Shown: piece after piece, positions 9,912 to 20,387 of the stretch
Layout of the letters: each line of letters opens with the position of its first letter
Position numbering within the stretch: position 1 is the first letter of the stretch
Source of the DNA: Panonychus citri
Lineage: Eukaryota > Arthropoda > Arachnida > Trombidiformes > Tetranychidae
Direction: 5' to 3'
DNA length: 64,000 nt
Assembly: GCF_014898815.1 (NCBI RefSeq)
Contig: NW_026515424.1
Span: forward strand, 25,505 to 89,504
Translations under genes and position numbers: made by a program
The notes under the pieces: model-generated
The model's database searches: none
Told to the model about the DNA's origin: nothing
The model's input: only the letters and a program-made list of their open reading frames with translations

Positions 9912-10967
9912 CTTCAGTCCAGCTATTGAATTTAGCAGGGTAACCTAACCATTTAACAAAGTATTCAGGTTTTCCATTAGCACTCAATCTTGTTTTTAAA
10001 ATTTTCTCGATCTTATATGTACTTGGTTCCGACACTTTGAAAATTTCATCTTGATAAAATACAAGTTATAGGCTCTCCTGACCAATCATTCAATCTGTAA
10101 ATATAACCTTGAGGTGTCTTCTTAACTTTACGAATCTTGAATAACTCCTTTGTAAAACTTTCAGTTGCCTCTTTTTCAAATATTCCTTTATCACGTGATA
10201 TTCGGACAAAGTCATTAACTTTATATGGTACTTGTTTAGTTCTAAGAACTTTTTGACCATCAAGTATATTTTTGATTACTAATCTTTCATTGTTACGGCC
10301 CTGGTTTGGACTCATCTTTATAGTTCTATGATATGATAGGTTATATCCATCTATTATTTCACTAAGTACATCGTAATATTTGTTTGTATTTTTAGCAAAC
10401 ATATATCTATAATCTGGATCGTAATGTTCGATTAAATCTCTCAACAATCGCACATTTAATTAAACCATCCGTTGCTACAAAGTGATTAATATCATTTTGT
10501 TTAAAAAAATTTAATACTTGTTTATTAAGGAACTCTTTCCCTTGATCTGTTTGGATTTTCTTGGGCTTATGACCTGAACTGAAGATCTGTTTGAATGCTT
10601 CAATAACTGATAAGGCATCTTTATTCTTTAACAATATTCCAAAAGCATATCTGGAGAGACAGTCAATAGTGACCAAAATATAACGATAGTTATTGTTTTC
10701 ATTTTTAATCCAACTCATATCAAGTAAATCAGCTTGCCACTGTTCATCAACATAATCCACTAAAATTGGAAGTCTCAAAAATTTTTTCTTTGCCGTTCTA
10801 AATAAATTATATGTATCTTCATCTGAAAGCCAAGACTGAACATCTCGATATTTGATTTTACTGTCTTTTAACCTAGCGGTATTGTATAACCGTTTGATCC
10901 CACCGTAAGAACCAGTGGATCTTGTATCATAATAAATATCTTTCAGTATTTCACTAATGATTGCCAT
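9901..10967 (-). CDS. Polinton integrase with C-terminal chromodomain, copy 1
   Basis: Retrovirus-type DDE integrase that inserts the element. The core is 10,407-10,967: first Asp in WQADLLDM, second in TDQGKEF, Glu in CAIVERFNRTL. The remainder (to 10,046 and on to 9,901) includes MSPNQGRNNER and ends in a chromodomain with YKIEKILK, EYFVKWLGYP and FNSWTED. Chromodomains read methylated histone tails and can steer integration (known). Frameshifts lie near 10,440 and near 10,060-9,950. The first Met at 10,967 overlaps the end of the upstream unknown gene by about 25 nt. Confidence 0.93.
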
Positions 10968-11065
10968 GATCTCAATGATGCGCCTTCAATATTACTTGAT
11001 CCATGTGATGTTGATGGTGAAGTGGCTTCCATTTCAGCTCTGATTTTCTTATTCAAAATATAATT
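10943..11065 (-). pseudogene. 3' fragment of the unknown Polinton gene, cut by the duplication junction
   Basis: Identical to the last part of the gene at 20,363-21,135. It stops abruptly at 11,065/11,066, where polymerase-gene sequence homologous to 5,140 onward begins. Only about 40 C-terminal codons remain. Confidence 0.85.
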
Positions 11066-12922
11066 ACGGTTTTTGGATAGTTTTGCATTCCTTCCGGCAA
11101 GTCTTGATAAGTTATCAGCATCATTGGAAACTGTAGAGAAAGAAAGATATTTACATCAACTTTTCGCCAACATCAATGTCACATCTCTAACCAGAAAATG
11201 TATCTTACCATATGAATATTTGGATTCACTTGAAAAGTTTGAAGAAACATCATTACCTGATAAGTCTGAATTCAAATCAAGTTTAACAGATAGTGAGATA
11301 AGTGATGAACAATATGAGCATGAGGAAATCTGGCAATCATTCAACTGTACGAAACTGTTGGATTTACATGACATTTATCTCAAGGTTGATGTGTTGTTGT
11401 TAGCTGCTGTTTTTGAAAACTTTCGTTCGACAAGTATCGAGAATTTCAATATTGATCCACTCCATCACTACTCAGCTCCTGGATTAACATGGGCAGCTGC
11501 ATTGAAGGTTACGAGAATCGAGCTACAACTTTTCACTGACATTGAAATGCTTTTGATGATTGAAAAGGTATCAGAGGGGACTTACAATGGTATCTAATCG
11601 GCACGTGATTCCAAATAATCCAGCTTGTTCAGATTATCAAGCGGATCGTACAGAGTTATATACTTTATCTCGATGTCAACAATTTGTATGGATATGCGAT
11701 GTCTGAACGGCTGCCTGTAGACGGTTATGAATGGTGTACAATAGATGATAACTTTTGACTCACGTTCTCTCTTGTTCTGATGATTCAGATGTAGGCTTCA
11801 TTCTTGAAGTTGATCTAAGTTATCCGATGATCTACATGACGAACACAATGATTTTCCTATGGCTCCACAAAATGCTTATCCATCCAGAGATATACAGTCC
11901 CTATCAGAAGGATCTTCTTGAGGTTCTAACTGAGTCAGGCTATCAAATGTTTCAACTACAAAATTGGTTACAACATTTTACACAAAGAGAAATTACGTTA
12001 TTCATTATCGTACACTCAAATTTTACGTTCAAAATGGGCTGAAGGTTGAAAAAGTTCATCGTGGTGTCAAGTTCAATCAAAGACCTTGGTTATATGAGTA
12101 TGTAGACTTTGTACTCAAAACGAACTGCATCCACAACTGATTTTCAAAAGATTTTTGAAGTTAATGGTCAATTCTCTTTATGGAAAAACCATCGAAGACA
12201 AGAGGAAACATATCAATGTTGAACTAGCTCTGAATGATATTCACGCAGCTAGAGCATTGAGAAAAATCATTCACAAAGATTTTGATACTGGAGGATGATA
12301 AAGTCATTTTGAGATGAAAAACTAAAAGTAAAGATGGATAAACCTATTGCTGTTGGTTTCACGGTTTTGGAATTAGCAAAGCTAAAATGTATCAGCTCCA
12401 CTATGAAACTTTCAAGCAGCATTATGGACCAAATATCGAACTCATTTACACGGATACCGATAGTCTTATTTATCACATCAAAACACAAGATTTAGTTGAC
12501 GATCTCAAGGGTTCGCATCGATAATGGACTTTTCTAACTACCCCACTGATCATAGACTGTATTCTTCTATTAATAAGAAAAAAATCGGGTATCTCAAAGA
12601 TGAATGTCCAGCTGATCCTATAACTGAATTTGTTGGATTACGTCCGAAGCTTTATGCCTTAAAAACCAGTAACAGTATTACGAAGAAAGCTAAAGGTGTT
12701 CCTCGTTCAGTTTTGTCTCATAAAATAGATTTCGACGCATATACAAACTCACTCTACTCAAGTCTGATACACTGTCATAGCTTCATTAGAATCAACTCTC
12801 GTGAACACAATATTCAAATGATTAAACAAAAGAAAATCTGTATAACACCATTTGAAGATAAACGATACTTGATAGATAATACCAAATCATATGCATATGG
12901 ACACTACAGAATTTCAAATTAA
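11066..12922 (+). pseudogene. 3' portion of DNA polymerase B, copy 2
   Basis: Begins mid-gene at the equivalent of 5,140 and lacks the N-terminus and first exonuclease motifs. Open pieces are 11,073-11,597, 11,755-12,042 and 12,524-12,922, in different frames. It retains YLKVDVLLLAAV, the motif A region and YTDTDS. It also keeps the run lengths near 12,046 and 12,799 that copy 1 has lost, including the full C-terminus to 12,922. It has no promoter of its own visible and cannot make a full polymerase. Confidence 0.93.
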
Positions 12923-13327
12923 ACTTTTTATTTTTTCATAAACAATTTTTTCATTTTTGACATGATTACATTTGCTGAAAATTTTATAAAAACTTGATAA
13001 TTTGTTTGCATTAAACATGAATAAAATACAAAACCAGCCACATGCTATCGAGCTATTTCCTTGAAACTTGTTTGTATTCATATAAACGTACTTAGAGTTT
13101 TTCTCCAAGAATGTCAACAGATTTCCTTTAGGGGCTCTTCCAAATGAATCGAAATAATGACCGATGTTTTTTTCATCAATATACACTGCTACTCAGTGAC
13201 TTCCTGGCTTGTGACTTTCATCCAAATTGACAACAATCCCAACAGGTTTTGTAATTGCTAAAGGTAACTTATCAATCGAATAGACCCCTTTAAACCAACT
13301 TAGTTTACAACAAATGTCATTTATCAT
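12914..13327 (-). pseudogene. Adenain-like protease, copy 2, nonsense mutation after the catalytic His
   Basis: Near-identical to 7,003-7,416. At 13,193-13,195 the Trp codon TGG that follows the catalytic His has become TGA, a substitution and not a run-length change, so this is a credible real inactivation. Everything downstream (Asp, Gln, Cys region) is intact. The LTR retrotransposon is inserted 12 bp upstream of its start codon. Confidence 0.88.
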
Positions 13328-13339
13328 TATAGTTGTTAA

Positions 13340-13953
13340 TGTAGTGATATTTATTTAGAGAATTGGGATTTGGACAATTGAATGTTGATTTAGTTGATTT
13401 AGTTGATTTAGTTGATTTAAATAACTTTATTATCATTTTACTTTTAATACATTTGACTTGAGGTTTTGTTTAAGAGAGGTGAGAGAAAAGGGTTTAGGAG
13501 AAGATAGAGAAAGGAACTAAGGTAGATCTCGACACTGAGATCCTTCCTTAGTTGAGTTGATAGAGAGAAGGAAAAGTTGGAAAAAAGGTGAATCTCAACA
13601 CTGAGATTCTTCCTTTCATTGGAAGGGTTGAGAGGAGACTGAGGATGATTCTTCTTTCTCTCTGGGTTTTAATTTATACCTGAGAGAGAAAGAAGAGAAA
13701 GAGAATGAAAAGAAAGAGAAAAAGAAAGAGAGATGTAAATCTTTACCTTGATCTTTTACTTATTTTTCTTTATATTATCTAAATTTTGATCTTAATTCTA
13801 TTAGTTATTTCTTTGTAAAATTAATCTAAATTAACTATAATTAACCCTTTATTTTTCCTAATTAATACATAAGATTATAGATTAATTAAAGTTGTTAATC
13901 AATTGATAATACTAATTCTATTTCTTTATCTAAATGTCAATTATTTTATGACA
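13340..13953 (-). repeat. 3' LTR (left copy)
   Basis: 614 bp, TG...CA on either strand. It has a GATTTAGTTGATTTAGTTGA microsatellite near 13,390, purine-rich stretches and two short hairpins at 13,525-13,542 and 13,590-13,609. It differs from the right LTR mainly in the outer 150 bp near 13,750-13,950. Confidence 0.95.
13525..13609. other. Two hairpins with the same loop and different stems (repeated in right LTR and gag leader)
   Basis: GATCTC-GACACT-GAGATC at 13,525-13,542 and GAATCTC-AACACT-GAGATTC at 13,590-13,609. The same pair occurs in the right LTR at 16,427-16,444 and 16,492-16,511. A third stem version, GTCTC-GACACT-GAGAC, occurs at 15,997-16,012 and 16,056-16,071 near the gag start. 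Stems change in a base-pair-preserving way while the loop stays constant. Confidence 0.75.
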
Positions 13954-14341
13954 CGTCCCCACCGCTATCGAGAACAGTCCCTTGTTCTCAATTTCTTTCT
14001 TTTCTTACCGAAAAGGGGTTAGATTTGTTTTTGGATTGAATAATTATTGATTAGTTAAGATTATTGAAAGGTTGTAGTGAATTGATATCGGATGAACGTC
14101 GATGATCAATTGTGTTTTGCTTAGTATTTTGGTTGAGTGATCTCGGATGAACGTCAAGGATCCTCGTTGATTACTTTGTATTGCTATTTGGTAATTTTGT
14201 TTGTTATTTTGGTTATAAGGGAATCTCTAAATTAAATCACTACTAAAAAATTCGAAGGGATGATGTTTAAACTTTTCGTTCCGTTGTCCAATTTTTTACC
14301 GTTAGATTTCAATGAGACTGATCGATATTTGGAATATTTCT

Positions 14342-15079
14342 CTATCGGGTCAGTTTGTTTTTCAGGGTAATGGAAAATGACTTCTTTTGATCGTAATCCC
14401 AATTGACTGGTGAAGAAACTTTGCGAAATCGGTTCTTTTCATGATGTCTCTTTGTTTTCTTACGTTTTCTCGCTCTTTGGGTTAGACGATTTTTGTTTGG
14501 TTTTTCGTTGATAATTCTCTTACGTTTAGTTAAATTCTGTTTAAAATTCAATTGTTTCCTTTGAGGTGGTTTTGTTATCTTGGGTGGTTCGTTGTTGATT
14601 CTTATTTTCTTAGTTTGACAGTCGATACTGATTTTAGCTTTTGAAAGAATGTCGTTACCAATGATGAACTTATTAGATTTAAGGTTTTCCATGATCAAGA
14701 TGTCGTTTTCAATCGTTAATGCTGATTGACCATCGTTAATTTTAAGGCTTGCTTGAGATTGGCCAATGATTTTGATTGGTTTTTCGTTAACATCGTATAA
14801 TTCAGGTCCTTTGTAAGGTTCAATTGGCAGTTGTAATTCGTTGGCTAAAGGTAGAGTCAAAACTGATACACCAGAACCAGTATCTATTATTGCTTCAATT
14901 TTGTTTTCATCAATCTTTATTGGATGTTTGATTAATTGAATGGTGTTTTGAGGTGAAATTAAATTTATTTCAGGAGGTGAATTCGGATTATCGTTTTCTT
15001 CTAAGGTAATAGGACCGACATAAGTTTTAAAGGGCTCTTGGTTAGAGAAACTTGTGTGGGGTTTTGAGCTGCCAATCAA
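14342..15079 (-). CDS. Retropepsin-like aspartic protease of the LTR element
   Basis: About 245 residues. The active-site motif AIIDTGSGVSVL lies near residue 64, followed by a flap-like region and FIIGNDILSKAKISIDC, which resembles the second conserved retropepsin segment (ILGxDxL). The C-terminal 80 residues are very basic (RKRKK runs) and may bind RNA. The frame is open. It is separated from gag by about 310 bp containing a degenerate zinc knuckle, so expression may need frameshifting or a lost fusion. Nothing of reverse transcriptase follows before the 3' LTR; 13,954-14,341 has no ORF that I trust. Confidence 0.8.
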   Translation of the reverse strand: MIGSSKPHTSFSNQEPFKTYVGPITLEENDNPNSPPEINLISPQNTIQLIKHPIKIDENKIEAIIDTGSGVSVLTLPLANELQLPIEPYKGPELYDVNEKPIKIIGQSQASLKINDGQSALTIENDILIMENLKSNKFIIGNDILSKAKISIDCQTKKIRINNEPPKITKPPQRKQLNFKQNLTKRKRIINEKPNKNRLTQRARKRKKTKRHHEKNRFRKVSSPVNWDYDQKKSFSITLKNKLTR

Positions 15080-15390
15080 TTTTTCGTCTTGATTTGCGTC
15101 GTTAGTATTTAAGTGTGTGTGTTGGGTAAAATTGGTTGAATTGGTTGTAGATTAGCAAAGTTTTGTGTTGGGATAAATGGTTGTAAATAAGAGACACGAT
15201 TGTAATCCATCTGTAATTTTTCGGACAATATTCTTCTGTGTGATTTTGGTCTCTGCAGTAATTGAGTTAGTTTGGGTTTTGCTCTGAAAGATAGCTTATC
15301 TTATTTGTTAAATGATTGATTGTTTTCTGTAGCTTATGTACTGTTTCTAATATATTTGATTTATCAATCGGAGAAGGTTGATTGAATTGG

Positions 15391-16050
15391 TTATTTGGTA
15401 AAGTTAACCTGGCTACTAGCTCTTTCGGCTATTCTGCTAGCAGAAATATAATCATTGATTGTTTGTGGATTTTGAATTGCGATACCGTACTGAATTTGAG
15501 GAAGAAGTTTATCTCTAATCATTCCTATTATCATTGATTCGGGCATTTTGTCATCTATTTTTAAACAGAGATCTATCAGTTCGTAGATGAAATTGGAAGA
15601 AGGCTGGCCTGGCTGTTGTCTAAAGCTACTTAAACGAGTGGAGAGTTTAATTCTGTAATCTGGTGGACATAAGTTTTGAATAAGTCTAGTCTTAAGTTTC
15701 TGATAGTTATTAGGTTTTTCTGAAGAAGCAAAGGGTCCTGAAATAAACTGGTACCATCTTTTGGCACTCTGAGTTAAATAAAAGGGTAGGAATCTGAACA
15801 TATCGTTTTCGTCCCAATTTAAAAGTTTCGCGTTAAATTCAAAGTTACTAATCCATTCAACAATGTCTTCTTGATCATTTTCACCACTGAATGGATTGAT
15901 TGTTGTAGGAACGTTGGGAAAGTTATTTGGGTAATTGACAGAATTGACAAAAACATTAGGATAGTCAGAGTCCGACATAATTGGAATGGAATCAGAGTCT
16001 CGACACTGAGACATATGATGAAAAAGGAAATTGAGAGGAGGTTGAATCAA
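15391..16050 (-). CDS. Gag-like capsid protein of the LTR element
   Basis: About 219 residues with the Retrotrans_gag layout: NPFSGE...DIVEWISNFE, then FLPFYLTQSAKRWYQ, then LCPPDYRIKLSTRLSSFRQQ and a C-terminal helix-rich part. It builds the retrotransposon particle. A better start may be the ATG encoding MSQCRDSD near 16,013, which sits within a duplicated hairpin motif. Downstream (15,080-15,390), CRDQNHTEEYC looks like a zinc knuckle missing its first Cys, in a region with stops in all frames. Confidence 0.85.
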   Translation of the reverse strand: MIQPPLNFLFHHMSQCRDSDSIPIMSDSDYPNVFVNSVNYPNNFPNVPTTINPFSGENDQEDIVEWISNFEFNAKLLNWDENDMFRFLPFYLTQSAKRWYQFISGPFASSEKPNNYQKLKTRLIQNLCPPDYRIKLSTRLSSFRQQPGQPSSNFIYELIDLCLKIDDKMPESMIIGMIRDKLLPQIQYGIAIQNPQTINDYISASRIAERASSQVNFTK

Positions 16051-16241
16051 TCAGAGTCTCGACACTGAGACATATGATTTGAAAAAGTGGATTGAAACAA
16101 TTGAAGTTTTATTAGGAGTTAGAGATTGGTAGAAATTAACCGAAAGCTTACCAATATTTGAGACAGAATTTTATTGAAAAATGAGTTATAACGAAACGAA
16201 AAGAGTACCATCACTAGCCCTTCCTCATCGTGGGCTCCATT

Positions 16242-16844
16242 TGTAGTGATATTTATTTAGAGAATTGGGATTTGGACAATTGAATGTTGATTTAGTTGAT
16301 TTAGTTGATTTAGTTGATTTAAATAACTTTATTATCATTTTACTTTTAATACATTTGACTTGAGGTTTTGTTTAAGAGAGGTGAGAGAAAAGGGTTTAGG
16401 AGAAGATAGAGAAAGGAACTAAGGTAGATCTCGACACTGAGATCCTTCCTTAGTTGAGTTGATAGAGAGAAGGAAAAGTTGGAAAAAAGGTGAATCTCAA
16501 CACTGAGATTCTTCCTTTCATTGGAAGGGTTGAGAGGAGACTGAGGATGATTCTTCTTTCTCTCTGGGTTTTATTTTATACCTGAGAGAGAAAGAAGAGA
16601 AAGAGAATGGAAAGAAAGAGAAAAAGAAAGAGAGATGGAAATCTTTACTCTTTGATCTTAAGTTATTTTTCTAAATGATATCTAAAATTTTGATCTCAAT
16701 TCTGTTAGTTATTTCTTTGTAAATTAATCTAAATTAACTCTTTATTTCCTCAATTAATACATAAGGTTATAGATTAGTTAAAGCTATTAATTAGTTGATA
16801 ATATTAATTCTATTTTTTATCTAAATGTCAATTATTTTATGACA
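16242..16844 (-). repeat. 5' LTR (right copy)
   Basis: 603 bp and near-identical to 13,340-13,953 over most of its length, with small indels and substitutions in the 16,640-16,800 part. It is followed by the target duplication GTTAA. Confidence 0.95.
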
Positions 16845-16857
16845 GTTAATATATTTA

Positions 16858-18080
16858 TTAGTAATCTAACGAGATTATTCGATCCTTATCAATTGTTATG
16901 AGATTATCAAACTGTAAACACGACCACTTTTAATGATCTTTTAATTGTGAATTGAATTTAAGATCACATCTTATAGTACTTTTAATCAGAGAGTGTTCCA
17001 TTTTCTGCTCCTATAGATCCATCCGGAGAAAGATCGAATCCAAACAATGTTGTATGTTTCTTATATTCATCATAGTCAACATGTAATTGTGGTACTCCTT
17101 CATCCTGACCAAGACATCGGTATAGGTTTACAAACTCTCGCATGTAAAGCCCATCTTTGAAATTAGGTGTGTATGGAATACTCGGTATTGTCATTCCATC
17201 CACATTCAATGCAATATAATTGACACCAAAATCATTGAATGAGAACGGATCTTCATTTAAATCTCCTGAATGAGCGGTTTCCTTTGTTATTCCCATGAAA
17301 ATTCTTCGTGGTAATATCCCAGAATACATATTATCAATTGATGCAATCATCTGTCCAGCTGGTATTGAAAAGTTTCTTGTGTATACGTGTAATAAAATAT
17401 TTAGCAGGACCCTTTTCAAGGCTAAGATGATACTTTAGAGGCTTCAGCAAATAGCACACGTTTTATATGTAGTGCTAATCTTTCAAACTTAATTTGATAA
17501 GTATCTTTATCGACACTATCATACTTGATCAGTGGAAACTGTCTGAACTTCTAGTGAATCGAAAATTAGTGGAATATTATTTATCAGTAGTTTATCTTGC
17601 TCACAAATAGGTAAATGTAATCGGAAATAAAGATCGAATGAACCATTTTTCAACACTGTCTCATGCGTTTCACCACCGGCGTCACATGGGTTATGTTGTC
17701 TGAATAATAGGTCTTCAATATATGACTGGTAATGATATATTATTAGCTTGTATAGTGTTAACTGAGCCAATAAATAGATCAATTTGTTCGAATAAAGAAT
17801 TACCGAAGTTAGTAACGGGCATTATTTTACTAGTTTCTGGTATATTTGAACCATTTTGAGTTTGTACACGTATAGTTAGACTCAACATTGACGCAGCCAT
17901 ATCAGTAAAATCTTCACTCGAAGGAACAACAATTTCATAACATTTCGATGAATCTAAACTAGAGTTAGGTCGATATTCGACTTCATAACTTGATTCTATC
18001 ACTGTTTGAGTTGGTGGTATAGAGAAAATCTGTAACTCAGACTTGCTAGATGGCAATGAAGATTCATGTAAATATTCCAT
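16858..18080 (-). pseudogene. Major capsid protein, copy 2, frameshifted
   Basis: Duplicate of 7,437-8,667. The N-terminal 120 residues are open (17,715-18,080) and the C-terminal part is open at 16,982-17,419. Breaks lie near 17,740, 17,530, 17,430 and 16,980, mostly losses in runs where copy 1 has more bases; in other places copy 2 is the longer one. The LTR element sits just beyond its 3' end. Confidence 0.85.
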
Positions 18081-18499
18081 TATGAAAAGATATCTCTATG
18101 TCTATTTTTTCTTTTCTGATTTTTAGCTATTGATTTTTTAGCGGAAGTAGTATATTTACGTTTTCTTATACCATTTCCATATTGATCTATCAGTTTCTCT
18201 ATTTCACCTAAACCTTCTTTGGCTGCTGTTTTCAAACCATGTTTAGCTTGAGTCTTAGCACTTGAAAAGTTTTTATTAGCTAAAATATCTGAACCAACAT
18301 TTATTCCTGTTTTTAATAAATGTTTTCCTAAAAATTTCAAGATTGGATACCCGAAACGTTTCAATGTTGAGCCTAACCCATAACCACGTTGGTATGGATT
18401 ACCTGAATAAACAGAAATATCATTGAAACCACTTCCGGATTGATTAAGAAAATAATTTGTGAAATCACTATCACACGCACAGTAAACTTTTCGATTCAT
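18080..18499 (-). CDS. pVI/pX-like minor virion protein, copy 2, intact frame
   Basis: 139 residues, open. It contains the segment NPYQRGYGLGSTLKRFG, then a helical amphipathic stretch (ILKFLGKHLLKTGINVGSDI) and a Lys/Arg-rich C-terminus. The layout resembles adenovirus pVI or pX-like minor virion proteins, which are cleaved by the viral protease and contact membrane or DNA (family knowledge). The stop overlaps the capsid ATG as TAATG. It serves as reference for the broken first copy. Confidence 0.75.
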   Translation of the reverse strand: MNRKVYCACDSDFTNYFLNQSGSGFNDISVYSGNPYQRGYGLGSTLKRFGYPILKFLGKHLLKTGINVGSDILANKNFSSAKTQAKHGLKTAAKEGLGEIEKLIDQYGNGIRKRKYTTSAKKSIAKNQKRKNRHRDIFS

Positions 18500-18549
18500 C
18501 TTTTTTTGTTTCTTAAGGTCATCTTTTTTTTATTAATAGTTTTACTTTC

Positions 18550-19336
18550 TTATACAATATCTTTTATAAAATGTAAACTAATAAAGACTCTCCCATTCGT
18601 AAATTTTATTTGTGAGCCGTTTTCATCACAAAGTAACACATTTATCTCATCAATTCTATTGATACGAACTGGATAATAAAAGGGTTTCATGAATGTTATG
18701 TTGGCCATTTTCGACTCTAAATTCAGCGGAAGAACTCTCAACAGTCTGGCGAAATGATCACCTACAAAGTGTTCACTTATAAGATCTGTATAAATGAAAA
18801 GAAGATGAGACTTTATTCCGGTTTTGGGTGGCTTTTTGGCGAGTATTGATGCGTGATTTTCTCTGAACAATATTTCACAATGTTTCATGTAACCATCATA
18901 TGTCCATCCTAGCGTTTCTAAAAATTCCGAATCAACAAAATAAGGTAGTATCTTATCACCGATGCCAACCTGCTTTTATCTCTATAGAACCATTTTGTAG
19001 AAGAATCTCAGGTGGATAATCAGCATTTATTACAGAAACAGATGATTTGAAGACATCATTTATACATTTTAATATTTTGTTGATGTCATCACTTTCAAAG
19101 TAAGTGAACTCAAATTTTCCCAATCGATATGTTCCACCATAGAAAAGGCTGAACTTCACAGTTTTAGTATTGATTTCATATGTTGTTGGATAAAATATTT
19201 CTTGTATTCCAACTTTCCATTTTCCTTCAAGATTTATTGGACATGATAAATTATTAGTAAATTTGGACAATGTATTATCTGGATGAATATCCATGCTTGC
19301 GTTTGAAACTAAATCAATACAAAATTCATCCGGCAT
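18550..19336 (-). pseudogene. Penton / minor capsid protein, copy 2, one frameshift
   Basis: Duplicate of 9,124-9,911. Open as 18,550-18,888 and 18,956-19,336. A loss of two bases near 18,960 (CACCGATGCC against CACCTCGATGCC in copy 1) splits it. The C-terminus here is the longer, probably native version. Confidence 0.88.
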
Positions 19337-20387
19337 CTTCAGTCCAGCTATTGAATTTAGCAGGTAACCTAACCATTTAACAAAGTATTCAGGTTTTCCA
19401 TTAGCACTCAATCTTGTTTTAAAATTTTCTCGATCTTATATGTACTTGGTTCCGACACTTTGAAAATTTCATCTTGATAAAATACAGAAGTTATAGGCTC
19501 TCCCGACCAATCATTCAATCTGTAAATATAACCTTGAGGTGTCTTCTTAACTTTACGAATCTTGAATAACTCCTTTGTAAAACTTTCAGTTGCCTCTTTT
19601 TCAAATATTCCTTTATCACGTGATATTCGGACAAAGTCATTAACTTTATATGGTACTTGTTTAGTTCTAAGAACTTTTTGACCATCAAGTATATTTTTGA
19701 TTACTAATCTTTCATTGTTACGGCCCTGGTTTGGACTCATCTTTATAGTTCTATGATATGATAGGTTATATCCATCTATTATTTCACTAAGTACATCGTA
19801 ATATTTGTTTGTATTTTTAGCAAACATATATCTATGTAATCTGGATCGTAATGTTCGATTAAATCTCTCAACAATCGCACATTTAATTAAACCATCCGTT
19901 GCTACAAAGTGATTAATATCATTTTGTTTAAAAATTTAATACTTGTTTATTAAGGAACTCTTTCCTTGATCTGTTTGGATTTTCTTGGGCTTATGACCTG
20001 AACTGAAGATCTGTTTGAATGCTTCAATAACTGATAAGGCATCTTTATTCTTTAACAATATTCCAAAAGCATATCTGAGAGACAGTCAATAGTGACCAAA
20101 ATATAACGATAGTTATTGTTTTCATTTTAATCCAACTCATATCAAGTAAATCAGCTTGCCACTGTTCATCAACATAATCCACTAAAATTGGAAGTCTCAA
20201 AATTTTTTTCTTGCCGTTCTAAATAAATTATATGTATCTTCATCTGAAAGCCAAGACTGAACATCTCGATATTTGATTTTACTGTTTTTAACCTAGCGGT
20301 ATTGTATAACCGTTTGATCCCACCGTAAGAACCAGTGGATCTTGTATCATAATAAATATCTTTCAGTATTTCACTAATGATTGCCAT
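19326..20387 (-). pseudogene. Integrase with chromodomain, copy 2, frameshifted
   Basis: Duplicate of 9,901-10,967. The C-terminal 139-residue piece (19,408-19,827) is open and keeps an AC lost in copy 1. The catalytic-core region is broken by run-length losses near 19,935, 20,080, 20,130 and 20,285. The chromodomain motif EYFVKWLGY is present near 19,370. Confidence 0.9.

Larger units (their letters stand above)
13335..16849 (-). mobile_element. Non-autonomous LTR retrotransposon (gag-protease only) with GTTAA target duplication
   Basis: Flanked by GTTAA at 13,335-13,339 and 16,845-16,849. LTRs (13,340-13,953 and 16,242-16,844) start TG and end CA. Genes lie on the minus strand, so the right LTR is the 5' LTR. 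A putative primer-binding site starting TGGAGCCCACGATGAGG runs down from 16,239, two bases inside the 5' LTR. A G-rich tract (complement of 13,954-13,966) sits by the 3' LTR. The internal region is only 2.3 kb, with gag and an aspartic protease and no reverse transcriptase, RNase H or integrase, as in TR-GAG-like non-autonomous elements of Ty3/gypsy type. The empty site is preserved in copy 1 of the Polinton duplication near 7,425. Confidence 0.95.

Noticed and set aside
11066..12922. A second independent Polinton inserted beside the first
   Set aside because: No terminal repeat at the junction, and the segment starts mid-polymerase at the exact equivalent of 5,140, so an internal tandem duplication explains it better.
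13390..13430. GATTTAGTTGA repeats as a possible CRISPR-like or satellite array
   Set aside because: Short microsatellite of about 10 bp inside an LTR, with no spacers.
14085..14170. Twice-repeated CGGATGAACGTC near the 3' end of the LTR element
   Set aside because: Only two copies and no convincing stem or known motif; left as a curiosity.
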